In this document: piece by piece, positions 15,949-24,385 of the stretch
Layout: every line of letters starts with the position of its first letter
How positions within the stretch are numbered: the stretch's first letter is position 1
NCBI GenBank assembly: GCA_945878355.1
Contig: CAMCTC010000042.1
Location: 1 to 36,145 of the forward strand
Length of the DNA stretch: 36,145 nt
Origin: Bordetella parapertussis
GTDB lineage: Bacteria > Pseudomonadota > Gammaproteobacteria > Burkholderiales > Burkholderiaceae_C
Reading direction: 5' to 3'
Notes under the pieces: generated by a model
Database searches by the model: none
The model's input: the letters and a program-made list of their open reading frames with translations, nothing else
What the model was told of the DNA's origin: nothing
Translations under genes and position numbers: made by a program

Positions 15949-17580
15949 ATGACCGCACCTGTGCTGCAGTTCTCGGGCATCACCAAGCGCTTCGGCGCGT
16001 TGGTGGCCAACGATGCCATTTCGTTGACACTGGCGCGCGGCGAGGTGCTGGCCTTGCTGGGTGAGAACGGCGCTGGCAAGAGCACGCTGGTGTCCATCCT
16101 GTTCGGCCACTACCGCGCCGATGCTGGCACGATCACGGTCGACGGCCGGCCGCTGCCACCCGGCAACCCCGGTGCCGCGTTGGCCGCGGGCATCGGCATG
16201 GTGCACCAGCATTTCAGCTTGGCCGACAACCTCAGCGTGCTCGACAACGTGATGCTGGGCACCGAGTCGCTGTGGCAGCCTTTCTCGCGCCGGGCCGCTG
16301 CCCGTGCCGCGCTGCAAGACACGGCGCAGCGCTTCGGCCTGCAGGTCAACGCCGATTCCTGCATCAAGGACTTGTCGGTCGGCGAGCGTCAGCGCGTCGA
16401 GATCCTGAAAGCCTTGCTGCCTTTCGGTCGCCGACGCGGTGCCCGGGTGCTGATCCTCGACGAGCCCACGGCGGTGCTGACGCCGCAGGAAAGCGAATCG
16501 TTGTTCGCCACCTTGTCGCAGTTGGTGGCGCAGGGATTGAGCGTGATCTTCATCAGCCACAAGCTCGACGAGGTGCTGCGTGTCTCGCACCGCATCGCCG
16601 TGTTGCGCGCCGGCAAGCTGGTGGCCGAGATGCCGGCAGCCGGCGCCAGCAAGGCGATGTTGGCGCAGGCGATGGTCGGGCGCGAGGTGCCGCGGGTGGT
16701 GCGGGTGCCGACGCCAGCAGGCGCTGCTGCGCTGGCCCAGCCCCCTGTGTGTGAACTTCGCGACCTCAGCGTGCGCGATGCCGGCCCTTGGCCGCAGCTC
16801 GACGGCGTCAACTTGGCGCTGCGCCCTGGCGAGGTGGTGGCGATCGCCGGCGTGGCCGGCAACGGCCAACAGGCGCTGGCCGACCTGCTGCACGGGCTGA
16901 TCGCTGCCGATGCGGGCAGCGTCACGCTGGCCGGCCGGGCGATGCCCGCCACGCCGCGCGCCTGGATCGCTGCCGGCGTGGCCAGAATTCCAGAAGACCG
17001 CCATGCGGTGGGCGTGGTGGGCGACTTGCCGCTGTGGGAGAACGCGGTGCTCGAGCGCTACGCCAGCCCGGCTTTCGCGCATGGCGGCGTGATCAAGCGC
17101 GCTGCCGCGACGGCTTTCGCGCAGCGACTGGTCGAGCGCTACGACGTGCGCGGCACCGAAGGCGCCGGCCTGGCCACGCCGACCCGCGCTCTGTCGGGCG
17201 GCAACATGCAAAAGCTGATTCTGGGCCGCGTGTTGATGACGAGTCCTCAGCTTGGCCACACCGCGCCTGATACCGAGGCAGGCGACGCCGACGCGGCCGT
17301 TGCACCGCTGCTGATCGTCGCGAACCAGCCGACCTGGGGCTTGGATGTCGGCGCTGTGGCCTATGTGCACGGTCAGCTGCTGGCGGCCTGTGCCGCCGGC
17401 GCCGCGCTGCTGCTGATCAGCGAGGACCTCGACGAGGTCTTCGCGCTGGCCGACCGTATCGCGGTGATGCACCATGGCCGGCTGACGCCGGCCCGGCCGG
17501 TGGCCGACTGGACCTTGGCGGCGATCGGCCTGGCGATGGCAGGTGTCGCGGCCAGCAGTGAGCTTGCCGATGCAGCTTGA
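15949..17580 (+). CDS. ABC transporter ATPase with two nucleotide-binding domains, second system
   Basis: The 543-residue tandem ATPase belongs to the RbsA/YufO-like class. Domain 1 has Walker [10 protein letters not shown] at residues 38-46, the signature LSVGERQRVEILKAL and Walker B VLILDEPTAVLTPQES, then the switch His in FISHKLDEV. Domain 2 carries the degenerate Walker A GVAGNGQQAL, ARIPEDRHAVGVV, and the signature LSGGNMQKLILGRVLM. An insertion of about 20 residues (near 435-450) separates that signature from a Walker B lacking its usual acidic residue (LLIVANQPTWGLD). It starts 37 bases after the binding-protein gene and overlaps the next permease gene by 11 bases, so the four genes are coupled. 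Confidence 0.9.
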   Translation: MTAPVLQFSGITKRFGALVANDAISLTLARGEVLALLGENGAGKSTLVSILFGHYRADAGTITVDGRPLPPGNPGAALAAGIGMVHQHFSLADNLSVLDNVMLGTESLWQPFSRRAAARAALQDTAQRFGLQVNADSCIKDLSVGERQRVEILKALLPFGRRRGARVLILDEPTAVLTPQESESLFATLSQLVAQGLSVIFISHKLDEVLRVSHRIAVLRAGKLVAEMPAAGASKAMLAQAMVGREVPRVVRVPTPAGAAALAQPPVCELRDLSVRDAGPWPQLDGVNLALRPGEVVAIAGVAGNGQQALADLLHGLIAADAGSVTLAGRAMPATPRAWIAAGVARIPEDRHAVGVVGDLPLWENAVLERYASPAFAHGGVIKRAAATAFAQRLVERYDVRGTEGAGLATPTRALSGGNMQKLILGRVLMTSPQLGHTAPDTEAGDADAAVAPLLIVANQPTWGLDVGAVAYVHGQLLAACAAGAALLLISEDLDEVFALADRIAVMHHGRLTPARPVADWTLAAIGLAMAGVAASSELADAA

Positions 17581-18637
17581 ACGCCGAACCCATACCTCGC
17601 CAGCCATGCTGCTGGGCGCGCCCTTGTTGGCGGTGGTCGCCACGTTGTTGATCACCTCGCTGCTGGTGGCCTGGGCCGGTGCGCCAGTGGGCCAGGCCTA
17701 TGCGTTGTTGCTCGATGGCGGGTTCGGCTCGCGCTTCGCCTGGACCGAGACCCTGACCCGCGCCACACCGCTGATCCTCACCGGCCTGGCGGCGGCGGTG
17801 GCGTTCAAGGCCAGGCTCTACAACATCGGCGGCGAGGGTCAGCTCTATGCCGGTGCGATCGCGGCCGTGGCGGTGGGCGGTCTGCACGGCGGAGCCGGCT
17901 TCAGTGCGCCGACCTGGGTCTTGTTCCCGCTGATGATGCTGGCCGCAGCCACCGCGGGTGCGCTGCTGTTGTTGGGCCCTGCGCTGCTGAAAAGTCGGCT
18001 AGGTGTCGACGAGGTGGTGACCACGTTGCTGCTGAACTTCATCGTGCTGCTGGGGGTGTCGGCGCTGCTCGACGGGCCGATGAAGGACGCCAGCGCGATG
18101 GGCTGGCCGCAGAGCGTGGCGATCGCCGACAGGCTTCAGCTCAGCCAGCTGGTCGAGCGCGGCCGGGTCCATACCGGACTGCTCTGGGCGCTGGCGCTGG
18201 CGCCGTCGCTGTGGGCGCTGCTGGCTTTCACGACCACCGGCTTTGAGATCCGCGCGGTCGGCGCCAACGCGCGGGCTGCCGGCTTCGCTGGCATGCCGGT
18301 GGCCTGGGTGACGGTCAAGGTGGCGCTGCTGTCGGGCGCGCTGGCCGGGCTGGCGGGCGCGATCGAGGTGGCAGGCCGAGCCGGCTATGTGACGCTGGAC
18401 ATGTCGCCAGGCTATGGCAGCAGCGGCGTGGTGATCGCGATGCTGGCCGCGCTCAACCCGCTGGGCGTGGTCGCAGCGGCGGTCTTCGTCGCGGGAATTC
18501 TGGTCGGCGCCGACAGCATGAGCCGGGCGGTGGGTGTGCCCACCTACATCGCCGACGTGATCGTCGCGGTCAGCCTGATCACGATGCTGATCGCCACGCT
18601 GCTGACGCAGTACCGCATCCGCTTCGACAGGTCCTGA
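17570..18637 (+). CDS. ABC transporter permease, second system, first of pair
   Basis: The 355-residue membrane protein is of the BPD_transp_2 permease family. It shows KARLYNIGGEGQLYAGAIAA near residue 80, the conserved N-I-G-x-E-G-Q element of the first permease in nucleoside/BMP systems. The coupling loop reads IRAVGANARAAGFAGMP. Several strongly hydrophobic stretches surround these motifs. The ATG at 17570 gives MQLERRTHTSPAMLLG directly before the first helix and overlaps the ATPase stop. A start at 17543 is also open but would overlap more. Confidence 0.87.
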   Translation: MQLERRTHTSPAMLLGAPLLAVVATLLITSLLVAWAGAPVGQAYALLLDGGFGSRFAWTETLTRATPLILTGLAAAVAFKARLYNIGGEGQLYAGAIAAVAVGGLHGGAGFSAPTWVLFPLMMLAAATAGALLLLGPALLKSRLGVDEVVTTLLLNFIVLLGVSALLDGPMKDASAMGWPQSVAIADRLQLSQLVERGRVHTGLLWALALAPSLWALLAFTTTGFEIRAVGANARAAGFAGMPVAWVTVKVALLSGALAGLAGAIEVAGRAGYVTLDMSPGYGSSGVVIAMLAALNPLGVVAAAVFVAGILVGADSMSRAVGVPTYIADVIVAVSLITMLIATLLTQYRIRFDRS

Positions 18638-18639
18638 CG

Positions 18640-19593
18640 ATGAGTGATGTGTTCGACCTGTTGCTCGCTGCACCGTTCTGGGCTGCGGTGCTGCGCACCG
18701 CGACGCCGCTGATCCTGGGCACGCTGGGGGTGCTGCTGTGCGAGCGCGCCGGGGTGCTGAACCTGGGTATCGAGGGCATCATGGTGGCCGGCGCTTTCGC
18801 TGGCTGGCTCGCCGCCTACCACGGTGCCGGGCTGTGGGGCGGGGTGCTGGCTGCGGCTGCGGTCGGGGCGGCTTTTGGTGCGCTGCATGCGCTGCTCACC
18901 GTCACGCTGACCTTGTCGCAGCATGTCTCGGGTCTGGGCATCACGCTGCTGGCCACCAGCCTGGCAAGCTTTGCATACCGGGTGAGTTTCCCCAAAGTCG
19001 ACAGCCCACCGACGATCCAGCCCTTTGCGGCGATGGGCTGGTTGCCGATGCCGGTCATCAGCGCGCAAACGCCGATGACCTTGCTGGCACTGTTGATGGT
19101 CCCGGCGTTGGCCTGGGGTCTGTACCGCACGCCGCTCGGGCTGGCGCTGCGCATGGTCGGCGAGAACCCCGCCGCTGCCGAGGGCCAAGGCCTGGACGTG
19201 CTGCGCTTGCGTGCCGGCGCGGTGATCGCCGGATCGGCGCTGATGGGCGTGGCAGGCGCTTTCCTGACGCTGTCGGCCTTCAATGCGTTCTACTTCAACA
19301 TGGTCAACGGCCGCGGCTGGGTCTGTGTCGCGCTGGTGGTGTTCGCGTCCTGGCGGCCCGGCAAAGCGCTGTTGGGCGCACTGTTGTTCGCCTTCTTCGA
19401 CGCGCTGCAGTTGCGCTTGCAGCAAGCCAGCGGCGCGGCTGAGGCGGCGCAGGCCTGGTTGGGCTTCGTGCCGCCTTACCAATTCTACCTGGCGCTGCCT
19501 TACGCGATGGCGATCGTCGCGCTGGTGCTGGTAGCGCGCCGCGCAGCGTACCCGCAAGCCCTGATGAAACCCTACCGAAAAGGCGAGCGCTAA
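18640..19593 (+). CDS. ABC transporter permease, second system, second of pair
   Basis: The 317-residue membrane protein starts 2 bases after the preceding permease gene. LLCERAGVLNLGIEGIMVAG is the E-r-x-G-x-x-N-L-G-x-E-G motif of second permeases in BMP systems, and MVGENPAAAEGQGLDVLRLR is the ATPase-contact loop. The C-terminal region includes NGRGWVCVALVVFASW and QFYLALPYAMAIVALVLVAR, as in YufQ/NupC-type partners. It is the last gene of the second transporter operon. No terminator hairpin with a T-run was found after it. Confidence 0.87.
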   Translation: MSDVFDLLLAAPFWAAVLRTATPLILGTLGVLLCERAGVLNLGIEGIMVAGAFAGWLAAYHGAGLWGGVLAAAAVGAAFGALHALLTVTLTLSQHVSGLGITLLATSLASFAYRVSFPKVDSPPTIQPFAAMGWLPMPVISAQTPMTLLALLMVPALAWGLYRTPLGLALRMVGENPAAAEGQGLDVLRLRAGAVIAGSALMGVAGAFLTLSAFNAFYFNMVNGRGWVCVALVVFASWRPGKALLGALLFAFFDALQLRLQQASGAAEAAQAWLGFVPPYQFYLALPYAMAIVALVLVARRAAYPQALMKPYRKGER

Positions 19594-19699
19594 GGCGAAG
19601 CCAAGGATCTGCCCTAGTTGAGTCCGAACGCCGCTTTGGCCTGTACGCGCGGTCTCGTTTTCAATCAGGCGGGTACTGCTTGGCGCTGACACACTGGGT

Positions 19700-19741
19700 A
19701 AATTCGCGAAAAGTGTTAAAAAATGAGTAAACTTCGCGGAT
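19700..19741 (+). promoter_or_regulatory. AT-rich leader with a 30-bp-spaced TTCGCG repeat
   Basis: After the high-GC transporter genes the base composition drops. TTCGCG occurs at 19703-19708, inside the palindrome TTCGCGAA, and again at 19733-19738, exactly 30 bases later. The A/T-rich bases between them include a run of six As. This is the most promoter-like stretch upstream of the YkgJ-type gene, but no standard -35/-10 pair with correct spacing is clear. Confidence 0.25.
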
Positions 19742-19775
19742 ACTAGGCAAAACCGACAAAACGAAGCCCAAAAAA

Positions 19776-20327
19776 TTGCTTCTATGCTGGACAGGCAAAC
19801 ACCAGGCGGACACCAGCACTGTTTGCCATCTAATCGGTCATCTGCCGGCATCGTCTGCCAATGCCCAAGCGCGGGAGCGCCTTGTGCTCTTTGATCACTG
19901 CGCCCAATGTCGGGGATGCTGTCATGTCGATGCGGGCTATCCTGCGCTCGAAGTCACATTGACCGCTGTGGAGAAGAAAAAGCATGGCAGTCTCTGTATC
20001 GAGACGCGCTGTCAAAATCTTGGCGATGCAGGCTGTACCTTGGGCGATGACAAGCCGTTCAGCTGCCAGTTATATCCGCTGTCGTTCAACCCCAAAACCG
20101 GTGGCTTTCTGTTCGACGTGGATTGCCCCTTGATGCCCGAATACCAGCGCCAGTTGCAGCATGAGGGCAGCGACGCGTCGGTGCATTTCACCCTGATGGC
20201 GGCCGAGTTGAAACGATTGGTCCGGGTGGACCCCAGCTTTGTGCGCAAGAACTTCAAGGTCGATGAGTACTATTTCGATCTGCAAGCACTCAAACTCACC
20301 GCTGAGCCAGAAGGCAAATCGACATGA
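19776..20327 (+). CDS. YkgJ-type cysteine-cluster protein (CxxCxxCC)
   Basis: The predicted product carries CAQCRGCC (Cys42, 45, 48 and 49), followed by Cys79, Cys87 in DAGCTLGDDKPFSC, Cys97 and Cys117. This is the pattern of the YkgJ family of zinc/iron chelating or Fe-S proteins, in which a C-x-x-C-x-x-C-C cluster is followed by C-x-L...P-x-x-C. The family has no settled function. The open frame begins with a TTG at 19776, and its first 36 residues are unlike the rest. GTG at 19884, six bases after GGGAG, is a likely alternative start giving a 147-residue protein. The stop overlaps the next gene by ATGA, so the two products are translationally coupled and may act together. Codon use is less GC-rich than in the flanking transporter genes. 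Confidence 0.75.
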   Translation: MLLCWTGKHQADTSTVCHLIGHLPASSANAQARERLVLFDHCAQCRGCCHVDAGYPALEVTLTAVEKKKHGSLCIETRCQNLGDAGCTLGDDKPFSCQLYPLSFNPKTGGFLFDVDCPLMPEYQRQLQHEGSDASVHFTLMAAELKRLVRVDPSFVRKNFKVDEYYFDLQALKLTAEPEGKST

Positions 20328-21202
20328 GAACTGATGTAGGTCTGCTGTCAGGTTTTTTCGAGCCCGCCGGCTGCGCGCCGGATGAGCAGGCGACACGGCC
20401 GCTGGCCTACCAGAGTTGGACCGCCGAAAACCTTTGCGTCGAGAGTTATCACGAGGAGATCAAGTACTACACCAGTCGCTGGGATGCGCTCTGCCCCTAT
20501 ATCGACGTGACACCGGACATGCTGGCGCGTGCACGCAAACCCTTCATTGTTTATGCGCTGCCACCGGACGGAAATTTCGGGGTGCCGATCAATGACAACT
20601 ACGGGTTGGCCAAGGTCGCCGCCGAGGATTTCTGGACCGACCCCTGGCGGGCGCGAAAATTTCGCGAACTCGACAAACTGTTCAAGCATTTCGAGGTTTC
20701 AGAGAGAGTCGTGCCGGGCCAGGACATCACGGTCGAATACATTCTGGAAATAGGCGCCGAACATTTCGATGCTTATGACATCCATGCCAAGGAAGTCGAT
20801 GGCTTTGTCGACTACATTCGAAAGCTCGACGTTCTGATCATCCAGGTGCACGCCGCCAACGGTGACCTGATACTCACCGACGTCTCGATGCTGCTGCCTG
20901 AGCGTGACCAGGTCTATGGCAGCTTCTGTCAATGGAATACCGACTACAAGAAGCACTCGCCGGGCATCTATGGCTGTGTGCTGGCAGCGCGTTGGGCAGC
21001 GCGCAATGGCTACAAATTCTACAATCTTGGTCCGGTCGGCGACTATGGTTACAAGGCCTTGCTGGTGACGGACCTGGAGCCGATCTATGGCATCGCCATG
21101 ACCGACCCCGACCACCCTTTGGCGCTCGACCCAAGTTCCCCGCTACATACCGACTTCAACCCGGCGCAGTGGAACCAGATTTATCGCCCGCCAACTGATT
21201 GA
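20324..21202 (+). CDS. GNAT-fold transferase of the FemAB/BioF2 or arginyltransferase-like type
   Basis: The 292-residue protein is not matched to a named enzyme. Its C-terminal part reads HSPGIYGCVLAARWAARNGY followed by LGPVGDYGYKALL (residues 235-247). The order S-P/L-G, helix with W-A-x-x-x-G, hydrophobic strand, G-D-x-x-Y-K is shared by BioF2/FemAB-like acyltransferases and by the C-terminal domain of arginyl/leucyl-tRNA-protein transferases. Both groups use a GNAT fold to move an acyl or aminoacyl group onto an amine. The N-terminal 130 residues are rich in aromatic and acidic residues and unrecognised. It starts within the stop codon of the cysteine-cluster gene. A role in modifying a protein or peptide is inferred from fold and neighbours only. 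Confidence 0.55.
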   Translation: MRTDVGLLSGFFEPAGCAPDEQATRPLAYQSWTAENLCVESYHEEIKYYTSRWDALCPYIDVTPDMLARARKPFIVYALPPDGNFGVPINDNYGLAKVAAEDFWTDPWRARKFRELDKLFKHFEVSERVVPGQDITVEYILEIGAEHFDAYDIHAKEVDGFVDYIRKLDVLIIQVHAANGDLILTDVSMLLPERDQVYGSFCQWNTDYKKHSPGIYGCVLAARWAARNGYKFYNLGPVGDYGYKALLVTDLEPIYGIAMTDPDHPLALDPSSPLHTDFNPAQWNQIYRPPTD

Positions 21203-21212
21203 CGAAGCGGCT

Positions 21213-21635
21213 TCAGTCGAAAATATGGGTGGCGCCGAAGTTGACGTCGTAATCCATCATCAACTCCTCGCCTGACTTGATGGCGCGCAGCGTGATCAGC
21301 TGGCCGCTCTTCTGGTATTGAACGGAAGGGGTCTTGGAATGATTGAGATAAACCGCCATATGCATCGAATTGAGCCCGATCGATGGTATCAGCACGGCAT
21401 CGTCGTCGTAGTAGCAGAAAATGTCGATTTCTTTGCGCACGCTGCGCGGCAAGGCTTTGATCTCTTTGTGCGAAAAACTGACCTCGTCAAACTTCAAGCG
21501 CGATTTCAGTGGATTGATGCCTTTCGGAATGGCGCGGATCGCAAAAACTCCGATGCCATGCACCGGCGACACCCCGAGATGACAGTAAACCTCTTGGCTT
21601 AAATGCGCTAATAGTTTCTGCTTGGCATTGGGCAT
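21213..21635 (-). CDS. SET-domain protein, probable protein-lysine methyltransferase
   Basis: The 140-residue protein is a compact SET domain. GVSPVHGIGVFAIRAIPKG (residues 21-39) is the N-terminal SET strand pair, YLNHSKTPSV near 96-105 matches the N-H-S cofactor-binding motif, and SGEELMMDYD (121-130) matches the catalytic G-E-E-L-x-x-x-Y motif. SET enzymes transfer methyl from S-adenosylmethionine to a lysine side chain; free-standing bacterial members usually have unknown targets. No zinc-binding post-SET region is present. The ATG at 21633-21635 was chosen over a GTG at 21686 because the earlier residues are unconserved. It is convergent with the GNAT gene (10-base gap) and divergent from the oxygenase gene. 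Confidence 0.8.
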   Translation of the reverse strand: MPNAKQKLLAHLSQEVYCHLGVSPVHGIGVFAIRAIPKGINPLKSRLKFDEVSFSHKEIKALPRSVRKEIDIFCYYDDDAVLIPSIGLNSMHMAVYLNHSKTPSVQYQKSGQLITLRAIKSGEELMMDYDVNFGATHIFD

Positions 21636-21929
21636 GTGAGTTGAAAATTTGAGAGGTCTGGTGAAATTCTGGCGCGTCGACCGCACACCACGGCCGAAAT
21701 GGTTTGATGCAGCGCGATATTACACCTGTTGTGGGCTGTCTTGCAGGCCACTCGCTAACCTTCGATCCCGGGTTTTCCCTTGGCCGACAGCTTGGCTGGC
21801 GCAGCACCGTCGGCGCCGCATCGGGTTGTTCTATCGGCCCGGTGTGGGTCGACCGAAGCGGTGCGGCGCGATGACCCGCACAGTTGGACCAGGCGCGACG
21901 GCTGGGTGCGAATTTCACCGAAAGCTCAC
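21636..21929. other. Divergent spacer between SET and oxygenase genes
   Basis: The 294 bases must contain the promoters for both divergent genes. Base composition is mixed: a moderately AT-rich part lies near the SET start, and a GC-rich part occupies 21770-21910, through which frames run without conserved motifs. No palindromic operator or clear -10 element was found. Confidence 0.35.
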
Positions 21930-22703
21930 ATGAAAAAATTATTCACGAATAATTATCTGGTCCAAAAAGAATTTCTCAGCGCGGCGCTTTGCCAGCGTTG
22001 GGAAAAAAAGATCCTCGACAACCTGGAAATCTTTGGCTCAGATGTCGAGCCTCAATATGGCCAACTGGCTGCATATTACGGAATGATCGAGTCCGGCCTG
22101 AATGAAAGCTATTATCGCTTTGCCGAAAAACACAACAAATATCTGCTCAAAGAGTTTCCCGAGATCAAGGAAATCATCGACACCGCCGCCGGGTTGATTC
22201 TGGATCTATCCGGCCTCAAACCCGGCGCACTGCCGATTGTGCCGCGCGACAAGAAATATTTTCTGATGGCCGGGTTCAACCTGCAGCTGCAAAGCTGGCG
22301 CTTGTACAACATCCACACCGATACCGAAGGTCTTCTTCAGTATCCAGAAAGCATTTTCAACGAGCGTACCAGGGCCTATTCTTGCGTGATTTCCATCAAG
22401 CGTACGGCGCAGCATGTCAAGAGCCGTGGCGGCGACCTCGACATCTGGCAAGAGCGCTATCTGGCAGATCAGTTGGATGATTTCTACAAGTCTGACGGAT
22501 ACGCTGCGAAGTCACTTAAAAATCGCAAGAAGATCCCTTACGATGTCGGCAACATGGTGCTGTTCGACAGTTTCATGCCGCACGTCGTGATACCGTTCGA
22601 TATCAAGAAGAAATCCGACAGAAGGATTTCATTCGTGGTTCATTTTAATTATAGAAAACATACCAATAGAAATCCATTTCCGCATCTGGAATATTGGTAT
22701 TGA
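21930..22703 (+). CDS. Fe(II)/2-oxoglutarate-dependent oxygenase family protein
   Basis: The 257-residue protein shows the double-stranded beta-helix oxygenase pattern. The metal motif is His129-x-Asp131 in LYNIHTDTEG and the distal His218 in LFDSFMPHVVIPF. RRISFVVHFNY follows, in which Arg231 or Arg232 would bind 2-oxoglutarate. GGDLDIW (167-173) corresponds to the G-G-x-L strand of prolyl-hydroxylase-like enzymes. Such enzymes hydroxylate proteins, peptides or small molecules. The ATG at 21930 begins MKKLFTNNYLVQKEF; an upstream frame from 21780 looks like non-coding translation. The sequence is strikingly AT-rich compared with flanking genes, especially toward its 3' end, which suggests horizontal acquisition. 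The substrate is unknown. Confidence 0.75.
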   Translation: MKKLFTNNYLVQKEFLSAALCQRWEKKILDNLEIFGSDVEPQYGQLAAYYGMIESGLNESYYRFAEKHNKYLLKEFPEIKEIIDTAAGLILDLSGLKPGALPIVPRDKKYFLMAGFNLQLQSWRLYNIHTDTEGLLQYPESIFNERTRAYSCVISIKRTAQHVKSRGGDLDIWQERYLADQLDDFYKSDGYAAKSLKNRKKIPYDVGNMVLFDSFMPHVVIPFDIKKKSDRRISFVVHFNYRKHTNRNPFPHLEYWY

Positions 22704-22736
22704 TGGTCGCCGGCAGCGCGTCGCCGCCGATGGCGC

Positions 22737-24245
22737 TCAGACGTCGAACTTCACGCCCTGCGCCAGTGGCAGCGCGCCGGAATAGTTGACGGTGTTGGTG
22801 GCTCGGCGCATGTAGTTCTTCCAGGCGTCCGACCCCGATTCACGGCCGCCGCCGGTCTCTTTCTCGCCGCCGAAAGCGCCGCCGATCTCGGCCCCCGAAG
22901 TGCCGATGTTGACGTTGGCGATGCCGCAGTCCGAGCCGGTGGCCGACAGAAATGCTTCAGCCTCTCGCAAGTCGTTCGTGAAGATCGCTGACGACAAGCC
23001 TTGCGGCACGCCGTTCTGCAGCGCGATCGCCTCAAGCAGGGACTCGTAGCGCAGCACATAGAGGATGGGTGCAAAGGTCTCGTGGCGAACCACTGCGGTC
23101 TGGGCCGGCATCTGCACCAGCGCCGGCGTCGCGTAAAAGGCCTGCGCTTGCCCAGCGACCATCACCCGCTCGCCGCCGCTGACTTGACCGCCTTGGTCGG
23201 CTGCCTGGTCGAGCGAGGCTTGCATCGCCAGCCAGGCCGCCTCGTCGACCAAGGGTCCCACCAGCACGCCGGGTTCGCGCGGGTCGCCGACTTTCAAGCT
23301 GATCCGGGCGCGCTCTAGCCGCATCACCAGCTCGTCGTGGATGCTGTGGTGCGCGATCACCCGGCGCGTGCTGGTGCAGCGCTGGCCGGCGGTGCCATAG
23401 GCACCGAACAGGATGCCGCGCACGGCGAGGTCGAGGTCGGCGCTGGGCGTGACGACGATGGCGTTGTTGCCACCCAACTCGAGCAGGCTGCGGCCGAATC
23501 GCGCCGCCACCCGCGGCCCGACGGCCCTGCCCATCCGGGTCGACCCGGTGGCCGAGACCAGCGCCACGCGCGCGTCGTCGACCAGCGCCTCACCGACGGC
23601 AGCGCCGCCGTTGAGCACCTGCGACAGGTAGGGCGGCGCATCCTGGCCAAAGCGGTGCAAGGCGCGCTCGAACAAGGCTTGGCTGGCCAGCGCCGTCAGC
23701 GGGGTTTTCTCGCTCGGCTTCCAGACCACCGCGTTGCCGCAGACCAGCGCCAGCGCCGTGTTCCAGGACCAGACCGCGACGGGGAAGTTGAACGCGCTGA
23801 TCACACCGACCACACCCAGCGGATGCCAGACTTCCATCATCCGGTGGCCTGGGCGCTCACTGGCGATCGTCAGCCCGTGCAGCTGGCGTGAGGCGCCGAC
23901 CGCGAAGTCGCAGATGTCGATCATCTCCTGCACCTCGCCCAGGCCTTCGCTCGTGACTTTGCCAACCTCAAGCGTGACGAGCGTGGCGAGCGCAGTCTTG
24001 TGCGCTCGCAGTTCGTCGCCGAACAGCCGCAGCAGCTCGCCGCGACGTGGCGCGGGCACTTGCCGCCACGCGGTGAAAGCGCTGTGCGCGCGGCCTATGG
24101 CTTCGTGCACCTCGCCGGTTGTGGCGGCGTGCACAGCGCCCTGTGCCAGACCGCTGATCGGCGATCGCGCGACCAGCTTGCCACCGGTGTAATAGGCTTC
24201 GGGCACCCCCAGGCTGGTGAGGATTTCTTTGGCAGTCGGTTGCAT
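22737..24245 (-). CDS. amaB: Aldehyde dehydrogenase, ALDH7 type (aminoadipate-semialdehyde dehydrogenase-like)
   Basis: The 502-residue enzyme has all aldehyde dehydrogenase landmarks: AFNFPVAVWSWN with Asn153, WKPSEKTPLT for NAD binding, LLELGGNNAI with general base Glu256, and GTAGQRCTSTRR with nucleophile Cys290. The C-terminal block GGEKETGGGRESGSDAWKNY is characteristic of ALDH7 (antiquitin). Bacterial members such as AmaB oxidise alpha-aminoadipate semialdehyde in lysine and pipecolate breakdown. The ATG at 24243-24245 follows GGGA in the message and begins MQPTAKEILTSLG; a TTG at 24266 would lengthen it by seven residues. No other lysine catabolism gene is adjacent, so the symbol is a best match rather than a proven role. 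Confidence 0.85.
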   Translation of the reverse strand: MQPTAKEILTSLGVPEAYYTGGKLVARSPISGLAQGAVHAATTGEVHEAIGRAHSAFTAWRQVPAPRRGELLRLFGDELRAHKTALATLVTLEVGKVTSEGLGEVQEMIDICDFAVGASRQLHGLTIASERPGHRMMEVWHPLGVVGVISAFNFPVAVWSWNTALALVCGNAVVWKPSEKTPLTALASQALFERALHRFGQDAPPYLSQVLNGGAAVGEALVDDARVALVSATGSTRMGRAVGPRVAARFGRSLLELGGNNAIVVTPSADLDLAVRGILFGAYGTAGQRCTSTRRVIAHHSIHDELVMRLERARISLKVGDPREPGVLVGPLVDEAAWLAMQASLDQAADQGGQVSGGERVMVAGQAQAFYATPALVQMPAQTAVVRHETFAPILYVLRYESLLEAIALQNGVPQGLSSAIFTNDLREAEAFLSATGSDCGIANVNIGTSGAEIGGAFGGEKETGGGRESGSDAWKNYMRRATNTVNYSGALPLAQGVKFDV

Positions 24246-24339
24246 CAGCGTTCCCAGGTCGTCCAAGGCGAGCCGGTCACTCTATCTGCTATGCCTGCTG
24301 GCTGCCGGCACCAGGCATGCCGTTCGGTCGCTGGGCATG

Positions 24340-24360
24340 AAAAAAGGCGCCGAAGCGCCT
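24340..24360 (-). terminator. Rho-independent terminator after the TonB-dependent receptor gene
   Basis: Read on the minus strand, AGGCGC-TTCG-GCGCCT is a perfect 6-bp stem with a stable UUCG-type loop, followed directly by six Ts. It begins 25 bases after the receptor stop codon and ends about 95 bases before the aldehyde dehydrogenase start. The two minus-strand genes are therefore probably separate transcription units. Confidence 0.9.
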
Positions 24361-24385
24361 CTTGGGGGTCAAACAGTTCGAGTGC

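Noticed and set aside
15871..17655. Minus-strand 594-residue open frame opposite the second ATPase
   Set aside because: It mirrors an intact tandem ATPase and has no start context or conserved domain.
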